A stretch of DNA of 13,345 bases. Origin: CAIKMD01 sp035277525. Its GTDB lineage: Bacteria; Pseudomonadota; Alphaproteobacteria; ATCC43930; CGMCC-115725. The stretch's first letter is position 1; every line of letters begins with the position of its first letter. The position numbers and the translations under genes were made by a program. This document shows, one piece after another, positions 1 through 7,675 of this stretch. Location of the stretch: positions 1-13,345 of the forward strand of contig DATEKH010000136.1 of NCBI GenBank assembly GCA_035277525.1, written 5' to 3'. The notes under the pieces are model-generated. The model made no database searches. It worked only from the letters and a program-made list of their open reading frames with translations, and was not told the origin of the DNA.

Positions 1-57
1 CGAGACCGCCGCGACCTGATGACGAAGCTTTTCTTCGGTTTGATCTATCATGAGTGA
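1..57 (+). CDS. C-terminal end of an unidentified protein (partial)
   Basis: Frame 1 is open from the window edge and ends at a TGA at 55-57, giving the last 18 residues RDRRDLMTKLFFGLIYHE. The next thing downstream is a REP-like inverted repeat and then the 3' end of the convergent UbiD gene, a normal setting for a gene end. The fragment is too short to identify or to prove by codon use, so this is an inference from context and frame. Confidence 0.35.
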   Translation, partial: RDRRDLMTKLFFGLIYHE

Positions 58-84
58 GCTGTCCGCTGGATCAGCACCCTGCGC

Positions 85-181
85 CCTTCGACAAGCTCAG
101 GGTGAGGCGAAACCAAACATGCCATCGATAATCTATCCTCATCCTGAGCGCGAGCGCCGTTAAGGCGCGAGCAGTCGAAGG
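85..181. repeat. REP-like imperfect inverted repeat between two gene ends
   Basis: The left arm (85-107) starts CCTTCGACAAGCTCAGGGTG. The right side carries its reverse complement in two pieces: CCTCATCCTGAGC at 137-149 and GTCGAAGG at 174-181. Between these pieces lies a GC-rich insert with its own near-dyad, GCGCGAGCGCC around TTAA. The CCTGAGC...GTCGAAGG core is a familiar dispersed intergenic palindrome in alphaproteobacteria (recognised from memory). It sits between convergent gene ends, where such elements usually lie. It could form a large hairpin and help end transcription of the flanking genes, although no U-tract is present. Confidence 0.7.
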
Positions 182-202
182 ACGCGCGGTGAAATTGCAG
201 CG

Positions 203-1654
203 TCACTTGTAAAGCTCCGGCCATTTGGCGCGAATTTTCACGGCGAATTCGGGCGAGGTCATCGCCACTTTCGGGAAATCGTCGAGGTGCTCGTAAGGCC
301 GGCACGCATCGATCACCATGCGCGAGTTGTAGAGCCGCGAATAGTCGAACACCATCGTGTCGAGCCGCGACGACCAGCAATGATCGAGCAGGGTTGTGCG
401 CGTCTTCGGATCGCAGCGCGTGCCCATCGCCCAGATCACGTCGTGAATGTCGGTCACGTCGACATCGTCGTCGACCACCACGATCCAGCGGCTGATATAG
501 CCGACCGAGGCGACTTGGCTGGCAACCAGCCCCACTTGCGTCGAATGGCCGAAATAGCGCTGCTTGATCGAGACGGCGCAGAAGGTGCGGCCGGCGCCCG
601 CCTGATGCAGCCACGCGCCGGTGACATCGGGAATGCCCGCGCCTTCGAGCGCATCCAAGAGCGCCGCCGAGCGCAAAAAGCAGCGCTCGAAGAGATGCGA
701 ATGCGGCGGCTTGTTCGACGCGGCGCAGGTGAGGATCGGATCGTTGCGGTGATAGATGCGCTTGATGCGGATGACCGGCTCATCCTTGGCCTCGCCCGCG
801 TAATAGCCGTGCCATTCGCCGAAGGGACCTTCGAGCGTCGTCTCGTCGGGCAGGATTTCGCCCTCCAAGACGATCTCGGCGCGGGCGGGGAAGGGAAGCT
901 TCGTCACCTCGCCCTCGATGAGCTCGATCGGCCGGTCCATCAGCCCCCCCGCCCATTCATATTCGGGCATGCTGTCGGGCATGGTGTAGCCGGCGGCGAG
1001 ATAGGTGATCGGGTCGCAGCCGACGATGATGACGATCGGGCAGGGCTTCCCGGCTTTCAGATATTTGTCGCGGTGGATGCGGCCCTGCTTGCCGTTCGAG
1101 ATGTAGGAGGCGCAGCTGTTGGGGCTTTTCACCTGGACGCGATAGGTGCCGACATTGATGCGCCCGCTATCGGGATCGCGCGTGACGATACCGCAGGCCG
1201 TGCCGATATAGCGGCCGCCATCATGCTCGTGATGAATCGGCACCGGGAATTTCAGCATATCGACGGCGTTGTCGCGCACGATGTTCTCGAGCACCGGCCC
1301 GTCGCTTACGAGTTTCGGTGCGATGCGCTTGAAGCCTTTTTTGATGTTCTTGCGGAAGTGATCCAGCATCTCCTTGCGGTTGTTGGAGAGCGCCGGCTCC
1401 ATGCCGAGAGCGAGGGCGAGACGAAACGGCGAGCCGAACATGCCGTAGAGGCAGCGATAATTCTTCGGATATTCGGGAATCTCGTCGAACAGCAGCATAG
1501 GCGATTTCTCGACCTTCTGGCGATAGAGCACCTCGGCGACCGCGCCCAACTCGCGATCCCAATGAGCGTCCTTCACCTGCGCCAGCTCGCCGCGCGCCGC
1601 GCAGGCGGCGATGAATTCGCGCAGATCGTTCTGAGGAATGGCTTCGCCTGTCAC
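203..1654 (-). CDS. UbiD family (prenylated-FMN) decarboxylase
   Basis: This 483-residue protein belongs to the UbiD/Fdc family, cytosolic (de)carboxylases of unsaturated or aromatic acids that need prenylated FMN made by a UbiX-type enzyme. The N-terminus carries the usual DLREFI segment. The substrate and cofactor region reads INVGTYRVQ around residue 170, and EGPFGEWHGYY follows at 275-285. R172, E275 and E280 match the Arg-Glu-Glu catalytic set of fungal Fdc1 (R173/E277/E282) in order and spacing. The length is typical. The start is a GTG at 1654, with AAAGG six bases upstream and the conserved N-terminus directly after it; no ATG lies nearby. No ubiX or ubiquinone gene is present, so the substrate is open: it could act in quinone synthesis or in aromatic or terpenoid acid metabolism. 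It is divergent from the PhaC-like gene. Confidence 0.93.
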   Translation of the reverse strand: MTGEAIPQNDLREFIAACAARGELAQVKDAHWDRELGAVAEVLYRQKVEKSPMLLFDEIPEYPKNYRCLYGMFGSPFRLALALGMEPALSNNRKEMLDHFRKNIKKGFKRIAPKLVSDGPVLENIVRDNAVDMLKFPVPIHHEHDGGRYIGTACGIVTRDPDSGRINVGTYRVQVKSPNSCASYISNGKQGRIHRDKYLKAGKPCPIVIIVGCDPITYLAAGYTMPDSMPEYEWAGGLMDRPIELIEGEVTKLPFPARAEIVLEGEILPDETTLEGPFGEWHGYYAGEAKDEPVIRIKRIYHRNDPILTCAASNKPPHSHLFERCFLRSAALLDALEGAGIPDVTGAWLHQAGAGRTFCAVSIKQRYFGHSTQVGLVASQVASVGYISRWIVVVDDDVDVTDIHDVIWAMGTRCDPKTRTTLLDHCWSSRLDTMVFDYSRLYNSRMVIDACRPYEHLDDFPKVAMTSPEFAVKIRAKWPELYK

Positions 1655-1752
1655 TGTTCACCTTTCGATTCCGGCCCGGGCGGCTCGATCCATCATCGCG
1701 TCTGCCCGCTTCGCGCTTGCGCCGCGAGCATACAATGAGCGTCGCCTCGGTT

Positions 1753-1799
1753 CCATGACCGGCGGCCCGTCTTGCGCGCGGGCTTGATCCAGGTCATGG
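1753..1799. repeat. Palindromic intergenic element
   Basis: Perfect 8-base outer arms CCATGACC (1753-1760) and GGTCATGG (1792-1799) enclose inner arms GCCCG (1765-1769) and CGGGC (1779-1783) around a nine-base loop. The right half contains CGGGCTTGATCCAGGTCATG, which resembles dispersed repeats seen between genes of many alphaproteobacteria (from memory). It lies in the gap between the divergent UbiD and PhaC-like genes. The longest reading of the PhaC frame would start inside it, which is one reason to prefer the later start. Confidence 0.6.
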
Positions 1800-1885
1800 C
1801 CGGCATGCTCGCGCGGCGGGATACTTTCGCCCGATCACAATGCGCGCGAGCGCGGGGTGCAAATCGGCATGAGGCGAGGTTGGCG

Positions 1886-3871
1886 ATGGCGGAGATTTCA
1901 ACCGAATCACGCGCGGCGGCGCGTTCTCTCCCAGCGCGTCGGCGCACGCCGCAAGACGCGGAGGCTACCGCGGCGCCAGAGAACAGTCCGGCAAGCCCAG
2001 CGCCCCTGTCCTTCGACTGGTTGAACGCCGCTGCGGCCGAGGCTTTTCGCGCCTGGACCCGGTTGCCGGGCATGGGACCCGATGCCGGCGCGCCGGCCGC
2101 AGGCAAGACATCGCCTGCGCCGCGCTGGTCCTCGGCGACGCCGCGCGACGAGATCGACGAGCCCAACAGTTTCGATCGCCTGCTCCACGCCGCGCTGGGC
2201 CGGTTCAGTCTCGGCATCTCGCCAGCCGGGATGGCGCTCACCTATTTCGACTGGGCGCTGCATCTTCTGGCGTCGCCCGGGAAGCTCGTGCAGCTCCGCG
2301 AGAAGGCGCTGCGCAAGGCGATCCGCCTCGGCAATTACACCTTGCGCCACGGCACCGACCCCGATTACCCGCCTTGCATCCTGCCCTTGCCGCAGGATCG
2401 GCGCTTTCGCGGCGCGGCCTGGCGCCGCTGGCCGTTCAATCTGATCTATCAGGGCTTCCTGCTCAATCAGCAATGGTGGCACAGCGCGACCACCGGCATC
2501 GGCGGCGTGTCGCAGCATCACGAACAGATGGTCTCCTTCGCCTCGCGCCAATGGCTCGACATGGCTTCGCCGGTCAATTTCGTCGCGACCAATCCCGAAG
2601 TGCTAGAGACCACCTGGCGCGAGAGCGGCCAAAATCTCGTGCGCGGCGCGATCAATTTCGCCGAGGATTGGGAGCGCGCCATGGGCGGCAAGCCGCCGAT
2701 CGGGGCCGAAGCCTTCGAGCCGGGCGAGAACATCGCCGTCACCAAGGGCGCGGTGGTCCATCGCAACCGGCTGATGGAGCTCATCCAATACGCGCCGGCG
2801 ACCGAGCAGGTCCGGGCCGAGCCGGTGCTGATCGTGCCGGCCTGGATCATGAAATATTATATTCTCGATCTTTCGCCGGCGAATTCGCTGGTGAAGTATC
2901 TGGTCGAACGCGGCCACACCGTGTTCATGATCTCCTGGCACAACCCGAATGCCGAAGACCGCGATCTCGGGATGGAGGATTATCTGCGCCTCGGCGTGCT
3001 CGACGCGCTCGATGCCGTCGGCGCGATCCTTCCCGGCGCCAAGATCAACGCCGTCGGCTATTGCCTCGGCGGCACGCTACTGGCGATCGTGGCCGCCTAT
3101 CTCGTGCGCGAAGGCCGTGACATCCTCAACGCGATCACGCTGCTCGCCGCCCAGACCGATTTCACCGAGCCCGGCGAGCTCTCGCTCTTCATCGACGAGG
3201 CCGAGCTCGATTTCCTCGAAGACATCATGTGGGACCAGGGCTATCTCGACACCAAGCAGATGGCCGGCGCGTTCCAGATGCTGCGCTCGAACGATCTCGT
3301 CTGGTCGCGTGTCGTGCATGAATACCTGATGGGCCGGCGCGCGCCGATGACCGATCTGATGGCGTGGAACGCGGATGCGACGCGCATGCCTTATCGCATG
3401 CACAGCGAGTATCTGCGCCAGCTCTTTCTCGGCAACGATCTGGTCGAGGGGCGCTATCGCGTCGGCGAGAGGGCGGTGCTGCTGGGCGATATCCGCGCGC
3501 CGATCTTCGCGGTCGCGACCGAGACCGATCACGTGGCGCCGTGGCACTCGGTCTATAAGCTCAACCGCTTGACCGACCCCGATCTCACCTTCGTGCTGAC
3601 CAGCGGCGGCCACAATGCCGGCATCGTCAGCGAGCCCGGGCGTCCGCGTCGGCACTACCGCATCGCGCACCGCCTGCCCGGCCGCCCCTACGTCGAGCCC
3701 GATCTGTGGATGGCGATGACGGAGCCGCGCGAAGGCTCGTGGTGGCCGGATTGGGCGGCGTGGCTCGAGTCGCTCTCGTCCGGGCAGATCGCGCCCCCCG
3801 GCTTGGGGGCGACGGAAAAGGGCTATCCGCCGCTCTGCCCGGCGCCAGGCACCTATGTGCTCGAACGCTGA
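1886..3871 (+). CDS. phaC: Poly(3-hydroxyalkanoate) synthase-like protein (PhaC family)
   Basis: PhaC polymerises 3-hydroxyacyl-CoA into storage polyester at the granule surface. The 661-residue protein has an alpha/beta-hydrolase core with the synthase-type lipase box GYCLGGT, placing the nucleophile at C393. D548 (in TETDHVAPW) and H576 (in GGHNAGIVSEPG) complete the triad. SWHNP and PVLIVPAWIMKYYILDLSP are also typical of the family. It is longer than most class I enzymes (about 560-600 residues): roughly the first 80 residues are Ala/Pro-rich, low-complexity and probably disordered. I chose the ATG at 1886 because GAGGCGAGG lies a few bases upstream; the earlier in-frame start at 1772 falls in a palindromic repeat. 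No phaA, phaB, phasin or phaR is nearby, so this may be an orphan or secondary synthase. It ends nine bases before the convergent ferritin-like gene. Confidence 0.88.
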   Translation: MAEISTESRAAARSLPARRRTPQDAEATAAPENSPASPAPLSFDWLNAAAAEAFRAWTRLPGMGPDAGAPAAGKTSPAPRWSSATPRDEIDEPNSFDRLLHAALGRFSLGISPAGMALTYFDWALHLLASPGKLVQLREKALRKAIRLGNYTLRHGTDPDYPPCILPLPQDRRFRGAAWRRWPFNLIYQGFLLNQQWWHSATTGIGGVSQHHEQMVSFASRQWLDMASPVNFVATNPEVLETTWRESGQNLVRGAINFAEDWERAMGGKPPIGAEAFEPGENIAVTKGAVVHRNRLMELIQYAPATEQVRAEPVLIVPAWIMKYYILDLSPANSLVKYLVERGHTVFMISWHNPNAEDRDLGMEDYLRLGVLDALDAVGAILPGAKINAVGYCLGGTLLAIVAAYLVREGRDILNAITLLAAQTDFTEPGELSLFIDEAELDFLEDIMWDQGYLDTKQMAGAFQMLRSNDLVWSRVVHEYLMGRRAPMTDLMAWNADATRMPYRMHSEYLRQLFLGNDLVEGRYRVGERAVLLGDIRAPIFAVATETDHVAPWHSVYKLNRLTDPDLTFVLTSGGHNAGIVSEPGRPRRHYRIAHRLPGRPYVEPDLWMAMTEPREGSWWPDWAAWLESLSSGQIAPPGLGATEKGYPPLCPAPGTYVLER

Positions 3872-3880
3872 GCGGAGGGC

Positions 3881-4717
3881 TTAGCGCGAGAACAGGAACC
3901 GCGTCGTATATTCGAGCGCCGGCTGCGCGAACCGGCCGACCGGCGGGCTTAGATCGAGCGGCTTCAGGATCATCTTCACCGCCATCGTATAGGGGAAGGC
4001 GTCGCGGCCGATGCGCCGGAAGCTCGCGCGGAACCGGTCATAATCCTCGTCTTTGAAAACCGCGCCGGGATGCGCCACCCGGAACACATGCTTGAACGCG
4101 ATATAGGCGTCTTCGGCCTTGACCCCGGCGCTGCGGCGCCACAGCTGCCGCAGCACGGCCAGCCGGCTCGGCGGCTCCTGGTCGCGGTAGAGGCGGAAGA
4201 AGTGGTAGAAATGCTTGTAATGGCGGACCTCGTCCTCGCTGATGTTGCCGGCGATCTGTTTCAACACCGGCTCGGGCGCGGCCTCCGAAAGCGTGCGGTA
4301 GAACACCGAGGTGCCGGTCTCGACGACGCAGCGCGCGACCATCTCGAGCGCGCGCGTTTCCGCGAGATTGTCGACAAGGCAGACGCGCGAATACTCGTCG
4401 AAGAAGCCGCGATAGGCCTCCTCCCAATCGAAATCGGGCCAGGCGGCTTCGACGTAGCGCTTCAGCGCAAGCCCGTGCTGGACTTCCTCTTGCTCCCAGT
4501 AATTGCCGAGCCAATCGGCGATGTCGGGGTCGCCGCGATAGAACTCGATCAGGTTTTTGGTGTAGAGGTCCGAGGTGATCTCGATGAAGGACGCGGCCGC
4601 GACAATATGAAAAATCTCCGTCTGGTCGCGCATGATCTCAGGGTCGACCATATCGTACGGGATATCCTCGACCGTCCATGCGGCATTTCCAACGCGGTTT
4701 TTTGCTTGATCGATCAT
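3881..4717 (-). CDS. Ferritin-like diiron protein, possibly acyl-ACP-desaturase-like
   Basis: A 278-residue, mostly helical protein with a complete four-helix diiron ligand set: E46 (SFIEITSDLY), E78 and H81 (EEVQH), E133 (VVETGTS), E163 and H166 (EDEVRH). This E, ExxH, E, ExxH order is that of ferritin-like oxygenases, including soluble acyl-ACP desaturases. A desaturase or hydroxylase role is inference; the sequence supports only an oxygen-using diiron centre. The frame is open to 4837, but a TATAAT hexamer at 4766-4771 lies inside that extension, so the long start is unlikely. The ATG at 4717 has GGGGAA about eight bases upstream. The ATG at 4747 is an alternative, but its AGGA abuts the codon. 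It is divergent from the Mpo1-like gene and convergent with phaC. Confidence 0.82.
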   Translation of the reverse strand: MIDQAKNRVGNAAWTVEDIPYDMVDPEIMRDQTEIFHIVAAASFIEITSDLYTKNLIEFYRGDPDIADWLGNYWEQEEVQHGLALKRYVEAAWPDFDWEEAYRGFFDEYSRVCLVDNLAETRALEMVARCVVETGTSVFYRTLSEAAPEPVLKQIAGNISEDEVRHYKHFYHFFRLYRDQEPPSRLAVLRQLWRRSAGVKAEDAYIAFKHVFRVAHPGAVFKDEDYDRFRASFRRIGRDAFPYTMAVKMILKPLDLSPPVGRFAQPALEYTTRFLFSR

Positions 4718-4765
4718 CGTATCGATTCCCCGATCGCGGTCCGCCATTCCTGCGCAAGGAACGCG

Positions 4766-4773
4766 ATTATAAT
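4766..4773. promoter_or_regulatory. Overlapping TATAAT -10 hexamers on both strands (divergent promoter candidate)
   Basis: The AT-rich island ATTATAAT reads TATAAT on the minus strand (4771-4766) and on the plus strand (4768-4773), in an otherwise GC-rich gap between two divergent genes. The minus copy is correctly placed for a short leader before the diiron gene. No convincing TTGACA-like -35 box sits at 16-18 bases on either side, so promoter activity is an inference from the -10 boxes and their position. Confidence 0.4.
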
Positions 4774-4867
4774 ATAGGCAAGCGCGAAGGAAATCCGCCC
4801 CGTCGACCTTGCGGCGAGGGTGCGGCATGGCCACCATGCCGGAAACGCATTACCCCGGCGGCGGCGG

Positions 4868-5236
4868 ATGGCGGCGAATCGGATTGCAACCTATGCCGAG
4901 TTTTGGCGGTTTTACCTGCGCGAGCATGCGCGCCCGCAAACGCGCGCCTGGCATTATCTCGGCACGACTCTCGCGCTCCTATGCCTCGCCGGCGCGATCG
5001 GCTTCGGCAAGCCCTGGCTGCTCGCGGCGATGGTGGTTTTGGGCTATGCGCCAGCCTGGATCGGCCATGTCGCGGTGGAGAAGAATCGGCCGGCGACGTT
5101 GCGCTATCCGCTCTGGTCGCTCCTCAGCGACTTTCGGCTTTACGCAGCCTGGCTCACCGGGCGGCTGGCGGAGGAGTTGGCGAAAGCCGGCGTCGAGTCG
5201 TCCGACAAAGCTTCCCGGCCACGCCCGAAGCGCTAA
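4868..5236 (+). CDS. Mpo1-like (DUF962) membrane protein
   Basis: A 122-residue protein of the DUF962/Mpo1 family (YGL010w-like). Yeast Mpo1 is an Fe(II)-dependent dioxygenase that shortens 2-hydroxy fatty acids by alpha-oxidation; bacterial members are usually small membrane proteins of untested function. Visible family signatures are FWRFYLREHARPQTRAWHYLGT near the N-terminus, two hydrophobic helices around residues 32-62 ending in GYAPAWIGH, and EKNRPATLRYPLWSLLSDF after them. The histidines in REH, WHY and GH are plausible metal ligands by analogy with Mpo1. The ATG at 4868 starts just before the conserved TYAEFWRFY segment; upstream ATGs in frame add a non-conserved Arg-rich stretch. The ribosome-binding site is weak (GGCGGCGG). 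The LLM gene follows 39 bases downstream on the same strand, probably co-transcribed. Confidence 0.8.
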   Translation: MAANRIATYAEFWRFYLREHARPQTRAWHYLGTTLALLCLAGAIGFGKPWLLAAMVVLGYAPAWIGHVAVEKNRPATLRYPLWSLLSDFRLYAAWLTGRLAEELAKAGVESSDKASRPRPKR

Positions 5237-5275
5237 GATCGCGCGCGGCGCGGCAGAGGCCTGGCGGGTGCGGGA

Positions 5276-6328
5276 ATGAAATTCGGCTATTTCACGCTGA
5301 GCGACAACAATTACCGCGACAACCCGCGCACGCCCAACGAGTTCGTCTCGACCATCGCGGCCGAGGCGATCTATGCCGAAAGCCTGGGCATGAACTCGGT
5401 GTGGATCGGCGAGCACCATTTCAGCACGCTCGGCGTCAATTCGGCGCCGGAAATCCTGTTGACGCACATCGCCGCGAAGACGCAGCGCATCCGCCTGGCG
5501 CCGGCGGTCAATGTGCTGCCGCTCCACCATCCGATCCGGGTCGCGGAGCAATGGGCGACGCTCGACCTCTTGAGCGGCGGTCGGGTCGATTTCGCGGCCG
5601 GGCGCGGTTACGACCGGCGCGAATACGCGCCGTTTGGCGTGAGCTTCGAGGACAACGCCGCGATCTTCGCCGAGGGGCTGACGCTCCTCGAGCGCTTGTG
5701 GAAAAGCGACGCGCCGATCAGCCATCGCGGCACGTATTACCGCTTCGAGGAGGTGTGGATCACGCCGAAGCCGGTGCAGCATCCGCTGCCGATCCATGTC
5801 GCCTCGTTCTCGCGCCCGACGATCGAGCTGGCCGCGCGTCTGGGCGCCGGGCTGGTGGTGGCGGCCGGCGCGGCCGTCTCGGTCCATGGCAGCCTCGCCG
5901 AGGTCGCGCGGCTCTATCGCGAGGCTTGCGCGCGCGAAGGCATGGCGCCGCGCCGGCTCGTCACCAGCTATTTCATCCATTTTGCGGATACCCCCGCCGA
6001 AGAGCGCAATGCACGCGAGCGCCAGCTGCGCTATCACCGCGAATGCACCTCGCCGGCCTTTCCCGGCGATCCCAAGACCGCGCCCGAGAATTATCGCTAT
6101 TTCGCGAAGATCGTCGAACGCTATCAGACGATGAAGCCCGAGGATTTCAACAGCAACGCGGTGCTGTTGGGCTCATCCGCGCAGATCATCGACACGCTCA
6201 AAACCAAGGTCGAAGCGGCGGGCTTCGACGAGGTTATTCTTTATTTCAATCTCGGCCTGAAGCCGCACAGCCAGGTGAAGGACGAGATGGCGCGCTTCAT
6301 GGCAGAGGTGGCGCCCGCCTTTCGTTAG
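5276..6328 (+). CDS. LLM class flavin-dependent oxidoreductase (luciferase-like monooxygenase)
   Basis: A 350-residue single-domain TIM-barrel protein of the bacterial luciferase/LLM superfamily, which uses reduced FMN or F420 to oxidise small organic substrates. Typical segments in order: MKFGYFTLSDNN at the N-terminus, SVWIGEHHFS near residue 41, RIRLAPAVNVLPLHHPIRVAEQ near 78, LDLLSGGRVDFAAGRGYDRREY near 98, and ITPKPVQHPLPIHVAS near 161. Such EHHF and GRGY motifs occur in FMN-type members; cofactor and substrate cannot be fixed from sequence. The start is firm because the family N-terminus begins at once, although the ribosome-binding site is weak (GCGGGA beside the ATG). Its stop overlaps the stop of the convergent TPR gene by three bases. 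Confidence 0.9.
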   Translation: MKFGYFTLSDNNYRDNPRTPNEFVSTIAAEAIYAESLGMNSVWIGEHHFSTLGVNSAPEILLTHIAAKTQRIRLAPAVNVLPLHHPIRVAEQWATLDLLSGGRVDFAAGRGYDRREYAPFGVSFEDNAAIFAEGLTLLERLWKSDAPISHRGTYYRFEEVWITPKPVQHPLPIHVASFSRPTIELAARLGAGLVVAAGAAVSVHGSLAEVARLYREACAREGMAPRRLVTSYFIHFADTPAEERNARERQLRYHRECTSPAFPGDPKTAPENYRYFAKIVERYQTMKPEDFNSNAVLLGSSAQIIDTLKTKVEAAGFDEVILYFNLGLKPHSQVKDEMARFMAEVAPAFR

Positions 6329-7566
6329 GCGACGGCGCGTTGCCCCTGCCGGCCGGCCTCGGCATCGTCGAGAATCTGCTCGAAGGTATCGCGCTGCGCG
6401 CGGCTTCCGCCCAGCCGCGCGATCCCGCCGCGAAGCCGCGCGATTGCTTGCGGCGCGGCGACTTCGCCGCCGGCCAGGATGAGCTTCGCCAAGGCCACGC
6501 CGGTTTTGGCCAAGAGCCGCGCCTGGCTGCCGCGGCCGCTGCGCGCTTCCACGTCCATCGCGGCAAAGCTGCGATAAGCGGCGTCCCACCGTCCGGCTCC
6601 GACCAGAGAGAGCAGATAGTGGAGTTGCGCGAAGACGAGCGCATGGTCGCCGACGCGGCGCTCGGCGATGTCGGCCAGTTCGTCCCAGCGCCGGCCGACC
6701 GCGCAGCCGTGGCGCTCGAGCCGCAGCAGCAGCCCGGCGGCATTGGTGACATCGCGATAATCGTCGCTCGCGACATCGCGAATCTCGCTGTCGTAGAGTG
6801 CCAAGGCGGCGTCCGAATCGTCGCGCGCGAGGTGAAACAGCGCCTCGTGCCACGCCATGTGGCGCGCGAAATTGTTGACACCACGCCAGCTTTCCCGACC
6901 GGCGCGGATCCACTCAAGGCCGCGCGCCGGATCGTTCTCGGCATCGAGCACATGGGCGACCGCATGACAGGCCCAGATATCCTCGGGCTCGAGCGCAAGC
7001 GCGCACCGGCCGGTCGCTTCGGCCGCGCGCGGCGCATCGGTTTCTTCGAGGGCAAAGGCGTGGCAGCCCAACATGAAGCCGAAACCAGGCACGTCGTCCG
7101 ACCAGGCCGGAAGAATGCCCTCGATCGAGCGCCGCATGCCTTGGGCATCGCCCGCCATGAAACGCAAGCTCTGCGCGAGCTTTGCCGTCATGGCATCGAG
7201 CGGTTGAGCGGCGAGGCTTGCATCGAGGATCGCCGCGGCCAGCTCCATTTCGCCGCTGCACCAGGCATCGAGCGCGGCGGCGAGCGCGCGCTCGCGCGCC
7301 GTGCCGCCCCGTGCCGCGAGCGAGGCGCGCGCCAGGACAAGGGCGCGCTGCGCCGGCGGCTGCAGCTCGGCGCGGGCGAGCAGGAGGCTGAGGAAGCCCT
7401 TGAGGCAATGTGCCGCGCCAAAGCCCGGGTCGGCCGCCAAAGCGGCTTCGAGGTGCCGGCTGGTGTCGGCCCGATGCGCGAGGAAGCTCGAGACCGCGTC
7501 CTCGAAATGGCGGTTTGCCGCCGCGCTCGATGTCGTCACGGCAATCCCGCGCCGGTCGTGATGCAT
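6325..7566 (-). CDS. TTC38-like tetratricopeptide repeat protein (copy 1)
   Basis: A 413-residue, all-helical, soluble protein of the TTC38-type TPR family, with no signal peptide or membrane segment. Members have no settled biochemical role. Landmark segments are GCHAFALEE (H169), PEDIWACHAVAHV (H201, H205), NNFARHMAWHEALFH (H236, H240), SDDYRDVTNAAGLLLRLE and a C-terminal RLGGSRAQRDTF. The HxxxH pairs are conserved in copy 2 at 11193-12518. I chose the ATG at 7566 because the protein then aligns from residue 1, without gaps, to copy 2, and because the in-frame start at 7605 lies directly on the -10 element of the sigma-F-like promoter. A GAGGA lies just upstream. It follows nrsF on the same strand after a 109-base gap containing that promoter, so it can be transcribed separately. 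Confidence 0.85.
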   Translation of the reverse strand: MHHDRRGIAVTTSSAAANRHFEDAVSSFLAHRADTSRHLEAALAADPGFGAAHCLKGFLSLLLARAELQPPAQRALVLARASLAARGGTARERALAAALDAWCSGEMELAAAILDASLAAQPLDAMTAKLAQSLRFMAGDAQGMRRSIEGILPAWSDDVPGFGFMLGCHAFALEETDAPRAAEATGRCALALEPEDIWACHAVAHVLDAENDPARGLEWIRAGRESWRGVNNFARHMAWHEALFHLARDDSDAALALYDSEIRDVASDDYRDVTNAAGLLLRLERHGCAVGRRWDELADIAERRVGDHALVFAQLHYLLSLVGAGRWDAAYRSFAAMDVEARSGRGSQARLLAKTGVALAKLILAGGEVAAPQAIARLRGGIARLGGSRAQRDTFEQILDDAEAGRQGQRAVA

Positions 7567-7607
7567 GGTCCTCGATTCCCCGCCAATGGCGTGCTCTCCC
7601 TCCATGC

Positions 7608-7634
7608 TTCGCCCGGCGGGCGGCGCGGGTTACA
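7608..7634 (-). promoter_or_regulatory. Sigma-F-like ECF promoter for TPR copy 1
   Basis: On the minus strand TGTAACC (7634-7628) is followed after exactly 16 bases by CGAA (7611-7608). This is the same -35/-10 pair as the other three candidates in the window, and from memory it matches the reported Caulobacter sigma-F promoter motif. Transcription would start near 7602, giving a leader of about 35 bases before the ATG at 7566. It lies in the gap between nrsF and the TPR gene. Confidence 0.75.
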
Positions 7635-7675
7635 GGGCCGGCAAAATTTTTTGAAGAGGAGAGGGAGCGCTGCGC

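Noticed and set aside
287..1738. + strand open frame of 483 codons opposite the UbiD gene
   Set aside because: It mirrors the UbiD gene, has no family signature, and the UbiD catalytic motifs prove the other strand.
5606..5624. GTAACC on the minus strand within the LLM gene
   Set aside because: The nearest CGAA is only 11 bases away and no gene starts downstream on that strand.
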